64,000 nucleotides of DNA from Mesorhizobium tianshanense. Its GTDB lineage: Bacteria; Pseudomonadota; Alphaproteobacteria; Rhizobiales; Rhizobiaceae. Under the pieces are notes generated by a model that searched no databases, was not told the origin of the DNA, and saw only the letters and a program-made list of their open reading frames with translations. How positions within the stretch are numbered: the stretch's first letter is position 1; every line of letters begins with the position of its first letter. Location: NCBI RefSeq assembly GCF_007830515.1, contig NZ_VLKT01000032.1, positions 1-64,000 of the forward strand, in the 5' to 3' direction. Shown in pieces: positions 1 through 7,995 of this stretch. A program made the position numbers and the translations under genes.

Positions 1-262
1 AAAATATCGGTCACGCATCAAGCCATTGATGCGGAGCTGGTATCGAGCGCCGGAGGCAGGCAAGGCAAAGACCTGGCTTGTTTATGAACGAAGTGACCGT
101 GGAGACCGCGTCGGCAAGGCGCTGCGCCGAATGGTATCCAGTCCCAAGGCGCAGTTCCGGTGGCGGAATCCGGAGGCCAATCCATACATCTTCCGGAGCG
201 AATCTCGCAGCACCGTCACCTCAAACTATCATGATGTTGCTATGGCCATGGGCCAAGATTGA
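1..262 (+). CDS. C-terminal end of group II intron-encoded protein (partial)
   Basis: An open frame enters from the window start and stops 2 bases before intron domain V. It contains a basic stretch and the motif FRWRNPEANPY. I infer that it is the tail of the intron reverse transcriptase/maturase, because such ORFs lie in domain IV just upstream of domain V. The catalytic RT domains would lie outside the window, so the family assignment rests on position and general resemblance only. Confidence 0.5.
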   Translation, partial: KYRSRIKPLMRSWYRAPEAGKAKTWLVYERSDRGDRVGKALRRMVSSPKAQFRWRNPEANPYIFRSESRSTVTSNYHDVAMAMGQD

Positions 263-264
263 AT

Positions 265-336
265 AGAGAGCCGTATGCGCTGAAAGGTGCACGTACGGTT
301 CGGGGAGGAGAAGCGCATCCGCGCTTCTTACTCCAC
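265..336 (+). ncRNA. Group II intron 3' end (domains V and VI)
   Basis: Bases 265-300 fold into a textbook domain V. The outer stem GAGCCGTA pairs with TACGGTTC, a short upper stem is capped by a GAAA-type loop, and the catalytic AGC lies in the 5' strand. Bases 301-336 form a domain VI hairpin (ggagaagcg with cgcttcttactcc) that offers a bulged branch-point A. The 3' splice site is placed at about 336, because joining there restores the expected Ile-Pro-Met reading of the interrupted IS3 transposase. Confidence 0.85.
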
Positions 337-794
337 TCCCGATGGCGCGCGGCTTTGTCTATCTGGCCGCCGTCGTCGACTGGTTCAGCCGGCGCGTGCT
401 CAGCTATCGCGTGTCGATCACGATGGAAGCGGACTTCTGTGTCGGGGCGCTGGAGGAAGCCCTGACAAAATATGGCGCGCCCGGCATTTTCAACACCGAT
501 CAGGGTAGCCAGTTCACCAGCGAGCCCTTCACCGACGTTCTGATCGCCAACGAAATCGCGATCAGCATGGATGGTAAGGGCGCATGGCGCGACAATGTCT
601 TCGTCGAGCGCATCTGGAAATCGGTCAAGTATGAAGAAGTCTATCTGCATGCCTACGACAGCGTCGGCGTGGCGCGCGCCTCGCTTGGCCGATATCTGGA
701 TTTTTATAATCGACTGCGCCCCCATTCCAGCCTTGACCGGCGCACGCCCGACGAGGCCTACTTCGATCCGACGCCCTTCATGGCGGCGGCATGA
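337..794 (+). pseudogene. IS3-family transposase OrfB, C-terminal exon after intron insertion
   Basis: This is the 3' part of an IS3-family DDE transposase (integrase catalytic domain). It opens with MARGFVYLAAVVDWFSRRVL, has the second catalytic Asp in FNTDQGSQFTS, and the final Glu region in NVFVERIWKSVKYEEVY. It ends with the NRLRPHSSLDRRTPDEAY signature common to this family. The 5' part of the gene lies on the far side of the intron, outside the window. Precise splicing could in principle restore a full transposase mRNA. The right end of the IS probably lies between 795 and 960 but I could not define it. Confidence 0.85.
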
Positions 795-1098
795 GTTTTC
801 CGCCGCCGGGTGTTGGATGCGACTACGGTCGGGCTATCGCCCTCCCTGCGTCACACCCAACACCCGGCGCAATCGAATGAACGAAACCCGGCGGAACGCC
901 ACTTATCATTCGCGGGAAACTGTTCAGACAACCGGAACCAGCGCTCATCAACTGGATGAGCACGAACTCTTGGTACGCGATTAGGATACGTTGACCAAGA
1001 ACGAAGCCGCTAGCAGGGGCGTGAAGGGCGAGTCGACTAAGGCGCCTCCTGGCTGAAAAAGATCGTGGGCATTCACCTCTCAGACAGGAGATCGGCCA

Positions 1099-1430
1099 AT
1101 GGCCGAGATGAGCCCTCTTCATCGACGCATGATCGGAACATTTTTGCACCGTTCGCCGGGCCGGCTCGACTGGAGGACGTGCGCACCTGCCAAGGTATAG
1201 ATCTGGTCTCCATCGGCATCTCATGGCCGGCACTGAACCAGGTCGTGTGCGCCCTCCGGTTCTGGTACGACGTGACGCAGGGGAAGTCGATGATTCGGGA
1301 GAGGATCCGTTACGCGCGCGAACCGCGCAAGATTCCGGTCGTGCTGAGCGTCGACGAGGTTGGCCGGACACGCCGCAGCCGGGGCGCGCGACCGCAAAGG
1401 AGGCAGGAAATTCGCGCTCATCAAAACTGA
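1099..1430 (+). pseudogene. Tyrosine site-specific recombinase, broken N-terminal fragment
   Basis: The reading begins MAEMSPLHRRMI, as in rhizobial phage-integrase-type recombinases. After an apparent deletion or frameshift it continues with RLEDVRTCQG, WPALNQVVCALRFWYDVT and REPRKIPVVLSVDEV, typical of the SAM-like N-terminal core-binding domain. It then falls out of frame, and the catalytic Arg-His-Tyr domain is missing. No function is expected. Confidence 0.6.
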
Positions 1431-1679
1431 GATTCGCCCCGCGCAGTCCGCTATGGCTCAAGGCGGCACTTCCGACTCTGATCTCTGCTACTAAGAACTC
1501 GGGATTGAGCGCGTCATCCTAAACCGAAATGTCGACTCCAAGGGTGAACTTTAGAGCATGCGGAAGCGGGTACTCGGTCATGCCTGGAAGTACTGACCCA
1601 TTGCTCAACATCGCAAGAACAAACTGGCAGTAGTGGCAGCCGTGAATTGAATAATCGGCTCGTTGAAGGTAAAATACGT

Positions 1680-3323
1680 ATGCAGCACGAAGATCCTCAT
1701 CCGTCCGTTCCAACGACGCTTGTCCCGCTTCGGAACCAGGTGTTTCGTTCGATCTGGATATCTACACAGATATCCAGCCTCGGATGGCTCGTGCAAACAG
1801 TTGCCATCAGTTGGCTCATGGTCACCATTTCGGCTTCCGACCTGATGGTCGCACTCGTTCAGGCCGCATCCACATTACCGGTGTTCCTCCTCTCAATTCT
1901 CGCCGGCGCCATCGCCGATAACTTCAGCCGCCGATGGGTGATGTTTACGGGGCACTGCTTGATAGCATTGGCATCAACGACGCTGATGATTTCGGTGGGT
2001 CTAGGATTTGTCCATCCTTGGCTGATACTCGGACTGGGTTTCCTGGCCGGCTGCGGATTCGCTTTGAATGATCCGGCCTGGCATGCTTCCGTTGGCGATA
2101 TCCTTCACAAGCGCGACATTCCGGCTGCGGTGACGCTTTTGTCTGTCGGGTACAACATTGTGCGTAGCGTTGGTCCGGCTTTGGGGGGCGTAATCCTGGC
2201 ATTCTTTGGACCCCTGGCCGCTTTCGCCTTGGCCGCGCTGAGTGATCTGGCGCCGCTAAGCGCAATATGGCGCACCAAATGGAAAGTTCGCTCTTCGCCT
2301 CTCCCTCGCGAGAGAATGGCGACGGCGATTCACGACGGAGTCCGCTTCACGGCGATGTCCTTGGAGATCAGGGCGGCGATCGCCCGTGCAACCCTTTTCG
2401 GGTTGGCCAGCATCTCCATCCTCGCGCTGCTCCCTCTCGTCGTCCGGGATCAGTTGAAAAGCGGGCCAATCGTCTACGGCATTCTGCTGGCCGGCTTCGG
2501 CATGGGTGCTTTCATCGCGGGCATGAGCAACGGCTTCCTGAGGCGGATCACGTCTCAAAACAGGCTGGTGGCGTTTGCCTCTGTCGCTTGTGCAACATGT
2601 TGCCTTTCCCTTGCATTTACATCGTCGGTCGCTGTGGCGGCCATTTCGCTAGCACTCGGTGGCGCGGGTTGGCTTATCACCTGGACGGGCATTGACGTAT
2701 CGGTGCAGCTGGCAAGCCCAAGGTGGGTTGTCGGCCGCACGCTCTCGATCTACTACGCCTTGAGCGCTGGCGGTATGGCTGCCGGCAGCTGGATTTGGGG
2801 TTCTGTCGCCCAGAACTACTCGTTGACCTGGGCATTGATGGGTGCCGCAGGGGCTCTGTTGCTGGTTGCGGCGGTGGGGATAGTTTTGCCCATACGTCCT
2901 TGGGAAGAATCAGATCAAGAAAGTTCGGATTTTCGGGCACCGGAACTGGCACTCGATCTGAAGCCCAGGAGTGGCCCGATCGTTGCCAAGGTCGAGTATC
3001 TTATATCCGATAAGAATATCGACGCCTTTCTCGGCTGCATGCGCGCAAAGCGCCACGCTCTTAGCCGTGCCGGTGCACGAAACTGGACGCTCCAGCGCAA
3101 CCTTCAAACGCCTTCACTTTGGACAGAGACATTCCGCACGCCGACCTGGATGGACTTTCTTCGCCTGAATCATCGGCTCACGGCAGCGGACAAGGAAGTA
3201 GGCCAGCACCTTCTCGCCTTGCATGATGGAGAGCTTTCTCCTCACACAGTGCTTTCGATCGAACGAACCACCGAGGCAGCTCGTACCCGTGCCTCAACAA
3301 TCTTTTCTCGTCCTCCGAGGTGA
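1680..3323 (+). CDS. MFS transporter with C-terminal soluble domain (MFS_3 type)
   Basis: This 547-residue integral membrane protein has about 12 hydrophobic helices in residues 20-415. The extra C-terminal soluble part (about 440-540) is the layout of the MFS_3/enterobactin-exporter-like branch, in which the tail resembles antibiotic-monooxygenase-type folds. I chose ATG 1680 over the in-frame 1647 because GAAGG lies about 10 bases upstream. The substrate is unknown and export is more likely than import. It lies just upstream of the phosphonate operon on the same strand, but a separate control region begins after it, so a role in exporting the phosphonate product is only a possibility. Confidence 0.8.
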   Translation: MQHEDPHPSVPTTLVPLRNQVFRSIWISTQISSLGWLVQTVAISWLMVTISASDLMVALVQAASTLPVFLLSILAGAIADNFSRRWVMFTGHCLIALASTTLMISVGLGFVHPWLILGLGFLAGCGFALNDPAWHASVGDILHKRDIPAAVTLLSVGYNIVRSVGPALGGVILAFFGPLAAFALAALSDLAPLSAIWRTKWKVRSSPLPRERMATAIHDGVRFTAMSLEIRAAIARATLFGLASISILALLPLVVRDQLKSGPIVYGILLAGFGMGAFIAGMSNGFLRRITSQNRLVAFASVACATCCLSLAFTSSVAVAAISLALGGAGWLITWTGIDVSVQLASPRWVVGRTLSIYYALSAGGMAAGSWIWGSVAQNYSLTWALMGAAGALLLVAAVGIVLPIRPWEESDQESSDFRAPELALDLKPRSGPIVAKVEYLISDKNIDAFLGCMRAKRHALSRAGARNWTLQRNLQTPSLWTETFRTPTWMDFLRLNHRLTAADKEVGQHLLALHDGELSPHTVLSIERTTEAARTRASTIFSRPPR

Positions 3324-3580
3324 CGTCATGATGAAGCTGTTAGCCGATGAACAGGCGCAATACCCCTGGGCTGCCAGAGCACAAGGTTCGCACGGTGCCC
3401 TCTCTGCAGGAACAGATCTGTAGACTGACGTTCCACACTGCAATCTTGTGCGAATTTGGCAAAAAAAGCCGAATAACACTACAAAGACTCCTCACATTAT
3501 ACGGAATCAGAGGTAGTCTCCAAAATTTCTAACGAACATATCCACGTAAAAGGACCGCGCAAATCAGGTAGCTTGTCCAC

Positions 3581-3616
3581 TGTCGCGATCCCGACAGAAT
3601 TGTATCGTCGCTAACA
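3581..3616 (+). promoter_or_regulatory. Two tandem NifA-type upstream activator sites
   Basis: Two exact TGT-N10-ACA sites lie at 3581-3596 (TGTCGCGATCCCGACA) and 3601-3616 (TGTATCGTCGCTAACA). Their starts are 20 bp apart, about two helical turns, so both face the same side of the DNA. They centre at roughly -106 and -86 from the predicted start of the sigma-54 promoter downstream, the usual distance for NifA binding. The first site is also a near-perfect dyad. Confidence 0.8.
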
Positions 3617-3668
3617 AACGGACCAGCCGCGCAAAGCCAACCTATTGCAATAACAACGGCTTTTTAGC

Positions 3669-3684
3669 TGGCATGGTTCTTGCC
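3669..3684 (+). promoter_or_regulatory. Sigma-54 (-24/-12) promoter of the phosphonate operon
   Basis: TGGCATGGTTCTTGCC fits the consensus TGGCAYG-N4-TTGCW except for the last base, with GG and GC separated by exactly 10 bases. The predicted start is near 3695, leaving a leader of about 158 nt before pepM. With the two NifA-type sites upstream, this predicts expression in nitrogen-fixing nodules or under low oxygen. Confidence 0.82.
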
Positions 3685-3852
3685 ACTTGAACTGTAACAT
3701 GCGCTCCGGCACAGAGCCGCTTCCAGCGGATCTCACGACCATTGTGCATGTGTAGGCCAAAGGACTTTTCTGCAGCGAGGTCAGGGCGACGATGAGTAAT
3801 CGTCCCGTTTCACCGAGTTCATTGGACCTGAGTTTATGGAGGAGGTCATACA

Positions 3853-4836
3853 ATGAGCAAGGCGATTTCGTTCGGGGCGGAAGTCTTGCCGGTGACGGCG
3901 TCATCGACGACCCTTCGCGAGCTCATTCTTTCCAACGACCTGACATTTTTGATGGAAGCGCATGATGGGCTTTCAGCAGCGATTGCCGAGCGTGCCGGCT
4001 TTCGCGGGCTCTGGGCCTCTGGTCTTTCCATCGCCTCGGCGCTTGGCTATCGGGACGCCAACGAAGCGAGCTGGACGCAAGTCGTCGACGTCGTCGAGCG
4101 CATGGTCGATGCGACGCACGTCCCTGTTCTTGTCGACGGTGACAGCGGCTTCGGAAATTTCAACAATGCTCGCTTGGTCGCGCGGAAGCTTGAGCAACGA
4201 GGCGCCAGCGGCGTCTGCCTTGAAGACAAGGGATTCCCGAAAATGAACTCCTTCGTCGGCGATCGGCATCTGCTCGCTGACATTGACGAATTCTGCGGCC
4301 GGCTCAAGGCCGTGAAAGACACGACGGGACCGGATTTCGTCGTCGTCGCGCGGATCGAGGCGCTGATCGCCGGTCACGGTCTCGATGAGGCGCTGTCCCG
4401 GGCCGAAGCTTATGCAGAAGCCGGCGCCGACGCAATTCTCATCCACTCCCGCGAGGCCGTCGCAGACGAGATCCTGACCTTCGCCAAGGAATGGAACAAC
4501 AAGCTGCCGGTCGTCATCGTCCCCACCAAATACTACAAAACACCGGCTTCGGTCTATCGTGGCGCCGGCATTTCGGCCGTCATCTGGGCCAACCATTCGA
4601 TGCGGGCGGCGATCGCTGGCATGCGAGACATCTGCGTCCGCATCTGGTCGGAAGAAAGCATCGCCGGGATCGAGGACCAGGTTGCCGGCCTCGACGAGTT
4701 GTTCAGCCTGATCGGCTACGACGAACTGGCTCAGGCGGAAGGGCGGTATCTGCCGAAGCACATCACACAGCCCCAGGCATTGAAAGAACCAACCAAACTT
4801 GGTTGCGGAGGGTGCACATGCTTGCGCGACGGATGA
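3853..4836 (+). CDS. pepM: Phosphoenolpyruvate mutase
   Basis: PEP mutase rearranges phosphoenolpyruvate to phosphonopyruvate, the C-P bond-forming step of nearly all phosphonate biosynthesis. The 327-aa protein is an isocitrate lyase/PEP mutase superfamily barrel. It carries the diagnostic EDKGFPKMNS (residues 124-133), matching the EDKxxxKxNS mutase signature, with Asn132 where hydrolases have Thr. DGDSGFGN (about 95-102) supplies metal-binding Asp residues. The start is set by TGGAGGAGG upstream of ATG 3853. It is the first gene after the NifA/sigma-54 control region and overlaps the next gene by 19 bp. No phosphonopyruvate decarboxylase is encoded nearby, so the usual route to phosphonoacetaldehyde seems absent. 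The C-terminal tail (GCGGCTCL) is Cys-rich. Confidence 0.95.
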   Translation: MSKAISFGAEVLPVTASSTTLRELILSNDLTFLMEAHDGLSAAIAERAGFRGLWASGLSIASALGYRDANEASWTQVVDVVERMVDATHVPVLVDGDSGFGNFNNARLVARKLEQRGASGVCLEDKGFPKMNSFVGDRHLLADIDEFCGRLKAVKDTTGPDFVVVARIEALIAGHGLDEALSRAEAYAEAGADAILIHSREAVADEILTFAKEWNNKLPVVIVPTKYYKTPASVYRGAGISAVIWANHSMRAAIAGMRDICVRIWSEESIAGIEDQVAGLDELFSLIGYDELAQAEGRYLPKHITQPQALKEPTKLGCGGCTCLRDG

Positions 4837-6047
4837 GCTTGTTCGGCTCAAGCGGCACGGCAGCAGCGCGCGCTGCAGCAAAGGCGGCTGCTGATGCCGG
4901 GATAGAGATTGTTGATCTCACGGCCGGCGAGATCTGGAGCGATCTGGCACCGACGATCCGGGACGGAGCGATCGAGGCGATTCGACAAGGCCTGAACCGC
5001 TACACTGACACCATCGGTTTGATGGAGTTGCGCGAGGCGCTGGCACGGAAGGTATCGGTCGAGACAGGGCAGCTCTGGCGGGCCGACGAGCTCGCCGTGA
5101 CGAACGGCGCCAAGCAGGCTCTTTTCAACGTGGCGATGACGCTGATCAATCCCGGCGACCAGGTCATCATTCCCGCACCCTACTGGACGACATTCCCAGC
5201 GCAGGTCCAGATCGCCGGCGGCACCCCAGTCCATATCGACACGCGAGGAAACGGCTACGTTCCACAGATCGACGACATCCAACGCGTCATCACGCCGATG
5301 ACCCGGGCCATCGTCGTCAACACGCCCGCCAACCCCAGCGGCGCCGTCTACGACGCGGAGACTCTTTCGGGCATCGCCCAGCTGGCGATGGATCGGGACC
5401 TCTGGATCATCTTCGATGAATGTTACGGCCCCTTCACCCATGATGGCCATCGGCATCATCCGGTCGTGTCACTGGCCCCGGAGGTCCGAGCTCGGACGGT
5501 GATCGTCAATGCCTTCTCCAAAAGCCTGGCCCTCACCGGCTGGCGCATCGGGTATCTCGCTGCGCCGAAGGAACTGATCTCGGCTGTCAAGGCGCTTCAG
5601 TCGCACACGACATCGAACCCGAATGTCGTTGCCCAGCACGCCGTGCTGCACCACCTCCGTGAGGGAGATGGCGCCTTTGAAGCCCGGCTCAAGGGTCAAT
5701 TGACGGCGGCGCGGCAGGCTGGGCTCACCGCCCTCTCCGAGCTGCGGCGCGTGCCGATACCTGAAGCACAGGGCGGGATCTATTTCTATCTCGATCTGTC
5801 CGGCCTGTTGCGGCCGACGCTCGCCAATGGTCGCGCCAGGACGGCCGACGACATCGTGGCCGCACTGCTCGCGCAGGCCGGCGTGGCCGGCGTGTCAGGC
5901 ACTGCCTTCGGCGATCCCATGGGGCTCAGGCTCTCCTATGGCATTCCGCCGGAGCAACTCGAGCCGGGCCTTGAGCGTGTGGTCAGCGTCCTTAACGCCT
6001 GGAACCGAAGGAATCGTCGCAGCAACCAAAAAGGCTTAGACCCATGA
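4818..6047 (+). CDS. Class I aminotransferase, probable phosphonopyruvate transaminase
   Basis: This 409-aa fold-type I PLP enzyme belongs to the aspartate aminotransferase branch. The PLP lysine is Lys235 in NAFSKSLALTGWRIGY, the NTPANPSGAVYD stretch carries the conserved Asn, and LWIIFDECYG the conserved Asp. ATG 4818 has GGAGGG eight bases upstream and lies inside the end of pepM, so the two are translationally coupled. Phosphonoalanine is an aspartate analogue, so I infer that this enzyme converts phosphonopyruvate to L-phosphonoalanine and pulls the unfavourable mutase equilibrium. Transamination of another keto acid in the pathway cannot be excluded. The next gene overlaps by 4 bp (ATGA). 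Confidence 0.85.
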   Translation: MLARRMSLFGSSGTAAARAAAKAAADAGIEIVDLTAGEIWSDLAPTIRDGAIEAIRQGLNRYTDTIGLMELREALARKVSVETGQLWRADELAVTNGAKQALFNVAMTLINPGDQVIIPAPYWTTFPAQVQIAGGTPVHIDTRGNGYVPQIDDIQRVITPMTRAIVVNTPANPSGAVYDAETLSGIAQLAMDRDLWIIFDECYGPFTHDGHRHHPVVSLAPEVRARTVIVNAFSKSLALTGWRIGYLAAPKELISAVKALQSHTTSNPNVVAQHAVLHHLREGDGAFEARLKGQLTAARQAGLTALSELRRVPIPEAQGGIYFYLDLSGLLRPTLANGRARTADDIVAALLAQAGVAGVSGTAFGDPMGLRLSYGIPPEQLEPGLERVVSVLNAWNRRNRRSNQKGLDP

Positions 6048-6844
6048 CTGCAATTGCTCCGAGAAAGGCGGTGATTCTTGCCGCCGGGTTTGGCTCGCGC
6101 CTGCGTCCGCTCACCGATCTGAGGCCGAAGCCGCTGGTCGAAGTCAATGGCACGCCGATCCTTCACAACGCCTTGCGGAACCTCGAGGCAGTCGGCGTGC
6201 GGGAGGTGACGATCGTCGTCGGCTATCGCAAAGACGCGATCCAATATTCCTGCGGCCGACGCTTCGGTGGGCTCGATATCAATTATGTCGAGTCGACGGT
6301 CTTCGACCGCACGGGCAGCGCCTATTCGCTCTGGCTGGCACGCGACGCGTTACTATCGGGAGACTGCTATCTTCTCGAGGGCGACGTCTTCTTTGAGGAG
6401 GACGCGCTTCGGCGCTTGACAATAGATGACGCGGCGAATTCAGCCGCAGTAGCGCCTTTCCATCGGTCGATGGAGGGCTCTGCAGTAATCTTGTCCGAAG
6501 GCGGATTTATTTCCGAGGTTCGGCTTACACAAACAGCTGCGGACCTAGTTTCCGGCGGCCCGCCTCTCTTCAAGACAATGAATCTCATTCGCTTCTCCGA
6601 CGCCACGCTGCGCACGATAATCGTGCCTGCCCTTGATGATCTCATCGGTTCCGGTGCGATCAAGGCTTACATGGAGGAGCTTCTTGCTCATCTCATCGAA
6701 AGCCGCGGCCTCCGGCTTGCGGCTGCCCGCTGCGATGAGCTGCGATGGTACGAGATAGACAGCGAGGCCGATCTAAGAACTGCAGAAGACATATTTTCAC
6801 CTTATGCGGATCCCCTTTTCCGGCATCAAATCGTGTCGAGATAG
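6044..6844 (+). CDS. Nucleotidyltransferase, LicC/PntC-like phosphonate cytidylyltransferase
   Basis: This 266-aa NTP-transferase starts with the nucleotide-binding signature LAAGFGSRLRPLTDLRPKPL (residues 12-31). It has a metal-binding acid in LLEGDVFFE and ends with the WYEIDSEADL motif of choline-phosphate and phosphonate cytidylyltransferases. Known relatives couple CTP to phosphocholine (LicC) or 2-aminoethylphosphonate (PntC). Here, between PEP mutase and a CDP-alcohol transferase, it most likely makes a CMP-activated phosphonate. Whether the substrate is phosphonoalanine or a later intermediate is inference. ATG 6044 overlaps the preceding stop as ATGA. Confidence 0.85.
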   Translation: MTAIAPRKAVILAAGFGSRLRPLTDLRPKPLVEVNGTPILHNALRNLEAVGVREVTIVVGYRKDAIQYSCGRRFGGLDINYVESTVFDRTGSAYSLWLARDALLSGDCYLLEGDVFFEEDALRRLTIDDAANSAAVAPFHRSMEGSAVILSEGGFISEVRLTQTAADLVSGGPPLFKTMNLIRFSDATLRTIIVPALDDLIGSGAIKAYMEELLAHLIESRGLRLAAARCDELRWYEIDSEADLRTAEDIFSPYADPLFRHQIVSR

Positions 6845-6860
6845 GATCGGAGGGCTTCCA

Positions 6861-7475
6861 ATGTTCATCTATCTCTCAGACCGCGCGAACCAGATCACGA
6901 TGCTTGGCCTCCTGGCATCAGGAACCGCGCTCTATTTTGCGCAATCGGGCAAACCGGAGCTTGCCATCGCGGCAGCGCTCTGGGCGGTCTTAGCAGACCA
7001 TTTCGACGGAGTGGTCGCGAAGCGAACGAAAAACCGGTCGGCAGAGACGGCCAATATGGGGAAGAGTCTGGATGGATTTGCTGACCTCCTGTACGGCGCC
7101 GTCATTCCGGCTGCGGTACTAATGCAAATCGGAACAGGCGGTGTCTTGCCGTTTGTAACGGGGCTCGCTCTAATACTCGCTGGTGCTTTGCGATTGAGTT
7201 ATTTCAGCAATTTCGGGATGTCCGCAAAAGGGTATTTCACCGGCGTTCCGCTTTCTTACGACGTTCCGCTCATGGCAGTTCTTATGCTTATCTCAGCGTG
7301 GATTCCTGTCCCACTGTGGAACACTGCTACATGCGGACTCTTCTTGTTGCTTGCAGTTCTGCACGTGCTGCCCATCGCCGTGCCAAGTATGAATCGCACA
7401 ATGTATGCAGCGGTCACCGTCTTCGCGGTCGTGGCATCAATATTCCTAGCTTATCGCGGCTTTTCTGCGGGGTAG
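6861..7475 (+). CDS. CDP-alcohol phosphatidyltransferase family protein (phosphonate transferase)
   Basis: This 204-aa membrane enzyme has about six hydrophobic segments. Its catalytic signature is D46-x2-D49-G50-x2-A53, then G67-x3-D71-x3-D75. The four aspartates that bind the metal pair are all present; the usual Arg after Ala is Lys54. The spacing is closest to phosphatidylserine-synthase-like members. The family moves a phosphoryl or phosphonyl group from a CDP- or CMP-linked donor onto an alcohol with loss of CMP. In this operon it should attach the activated phosphonate to an alcohol acceptor, giving a phosphonate ester, perhaps a lipid or polyol. ATG 6861 has GGAGGG upstream. Confidence 0.85.
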   Translation: MFIYLSDRANQITMLGLLASGTALYFAQSGKPELAIAAALWAVLADHFDGVVAKRTKNRSAETANMGKSLDGFADLLYGAVIPAAVLMQIGTGGVLPFVTGLALILAGALRLSYFSNFGMSAKGYFTGVPLSYDVPLMAVLMLISAWIPVPLWNTATCGLFLLLAVLHVLPIAVPSMNRTMYAAVTVFAVVASIFLAYRGFSAG

Positions 7476-7522
7476 CCAGCCGAAGCAGTCCGTCTCTCAC
7501 CTCACGGTAAAGGGGCTCGCAA

Positions 7523-7975
7523 ATGGGCGATCTAGGCGCTGTCGCCGAACACTATGTTAGCTGCCCTCTTTATGCGGCGGTAGCGCTCGATGTGATCTCC
7601 TCTTTCATCCTGGCAAGACGACCGGGCGCAGTCGTTGCAGATGTCGGGGCGGGAAGCTCACCGGCATGTTGGCCCAACGGGGTTTGCATGGTTACGCAAT
7701 CGAACCGAGCAAGGGAATGTCGGATCAGATAGTGCACACTAAACCGGGCGGATTCGGCAAGTGCTTTCGATTGCCATGCCGCATTATGAGGCGAGGAGGG
7801 CGGCCACCTACTTGGACATGTGGAGGTCCTACCACGATGTCCCGAGCCAATCGGCTGCGAACGCTGGGGCGAGATCCTTAAAACCTGTGCTGGATCGCGT
7901 AGCTGGGAAAGTCATCACACTCTATCACACCCATGCGTGGACGGGTCGGTCAATCTGGACCGAACCAAAATTGGA
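7523..7975 (+). pseudogene. SAM-dependent methyltransferase, decayed
   Basis: One frame gives a start followed by a SAM-binding motif I (AVVADVGAG). A small deletion shifts the frame to KLTGMLAQRGLHGYAIEPS (motif I end and motif II). Most of the central domain is then missing, and a third frame carries the tail (YEARRAATYLDMWRSYHDVPSQ, LDRVAGKVITLYHT). All three pieces fit one class I methyltransferase of about 250 residues that has lost about 60 residues and two frames. Its place inside the operon suggests that the ancestral product was methylated. Confidence 0.65.
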
Positions 7976-7995
7976 TAGATATGGAGGCCTAGATT

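Noticed and set aside
1759-1783. Inverted repeat GGATATCTACACAGATATCC
   Set aside because: It lies inside the MFS transporter coding sequence and explains no regulatory feature.
3973-4881. 302-codon frame antisense to pepM
   Set aside because: Lies wholly opposite two well-supported genes and has no ribosome site or family match.
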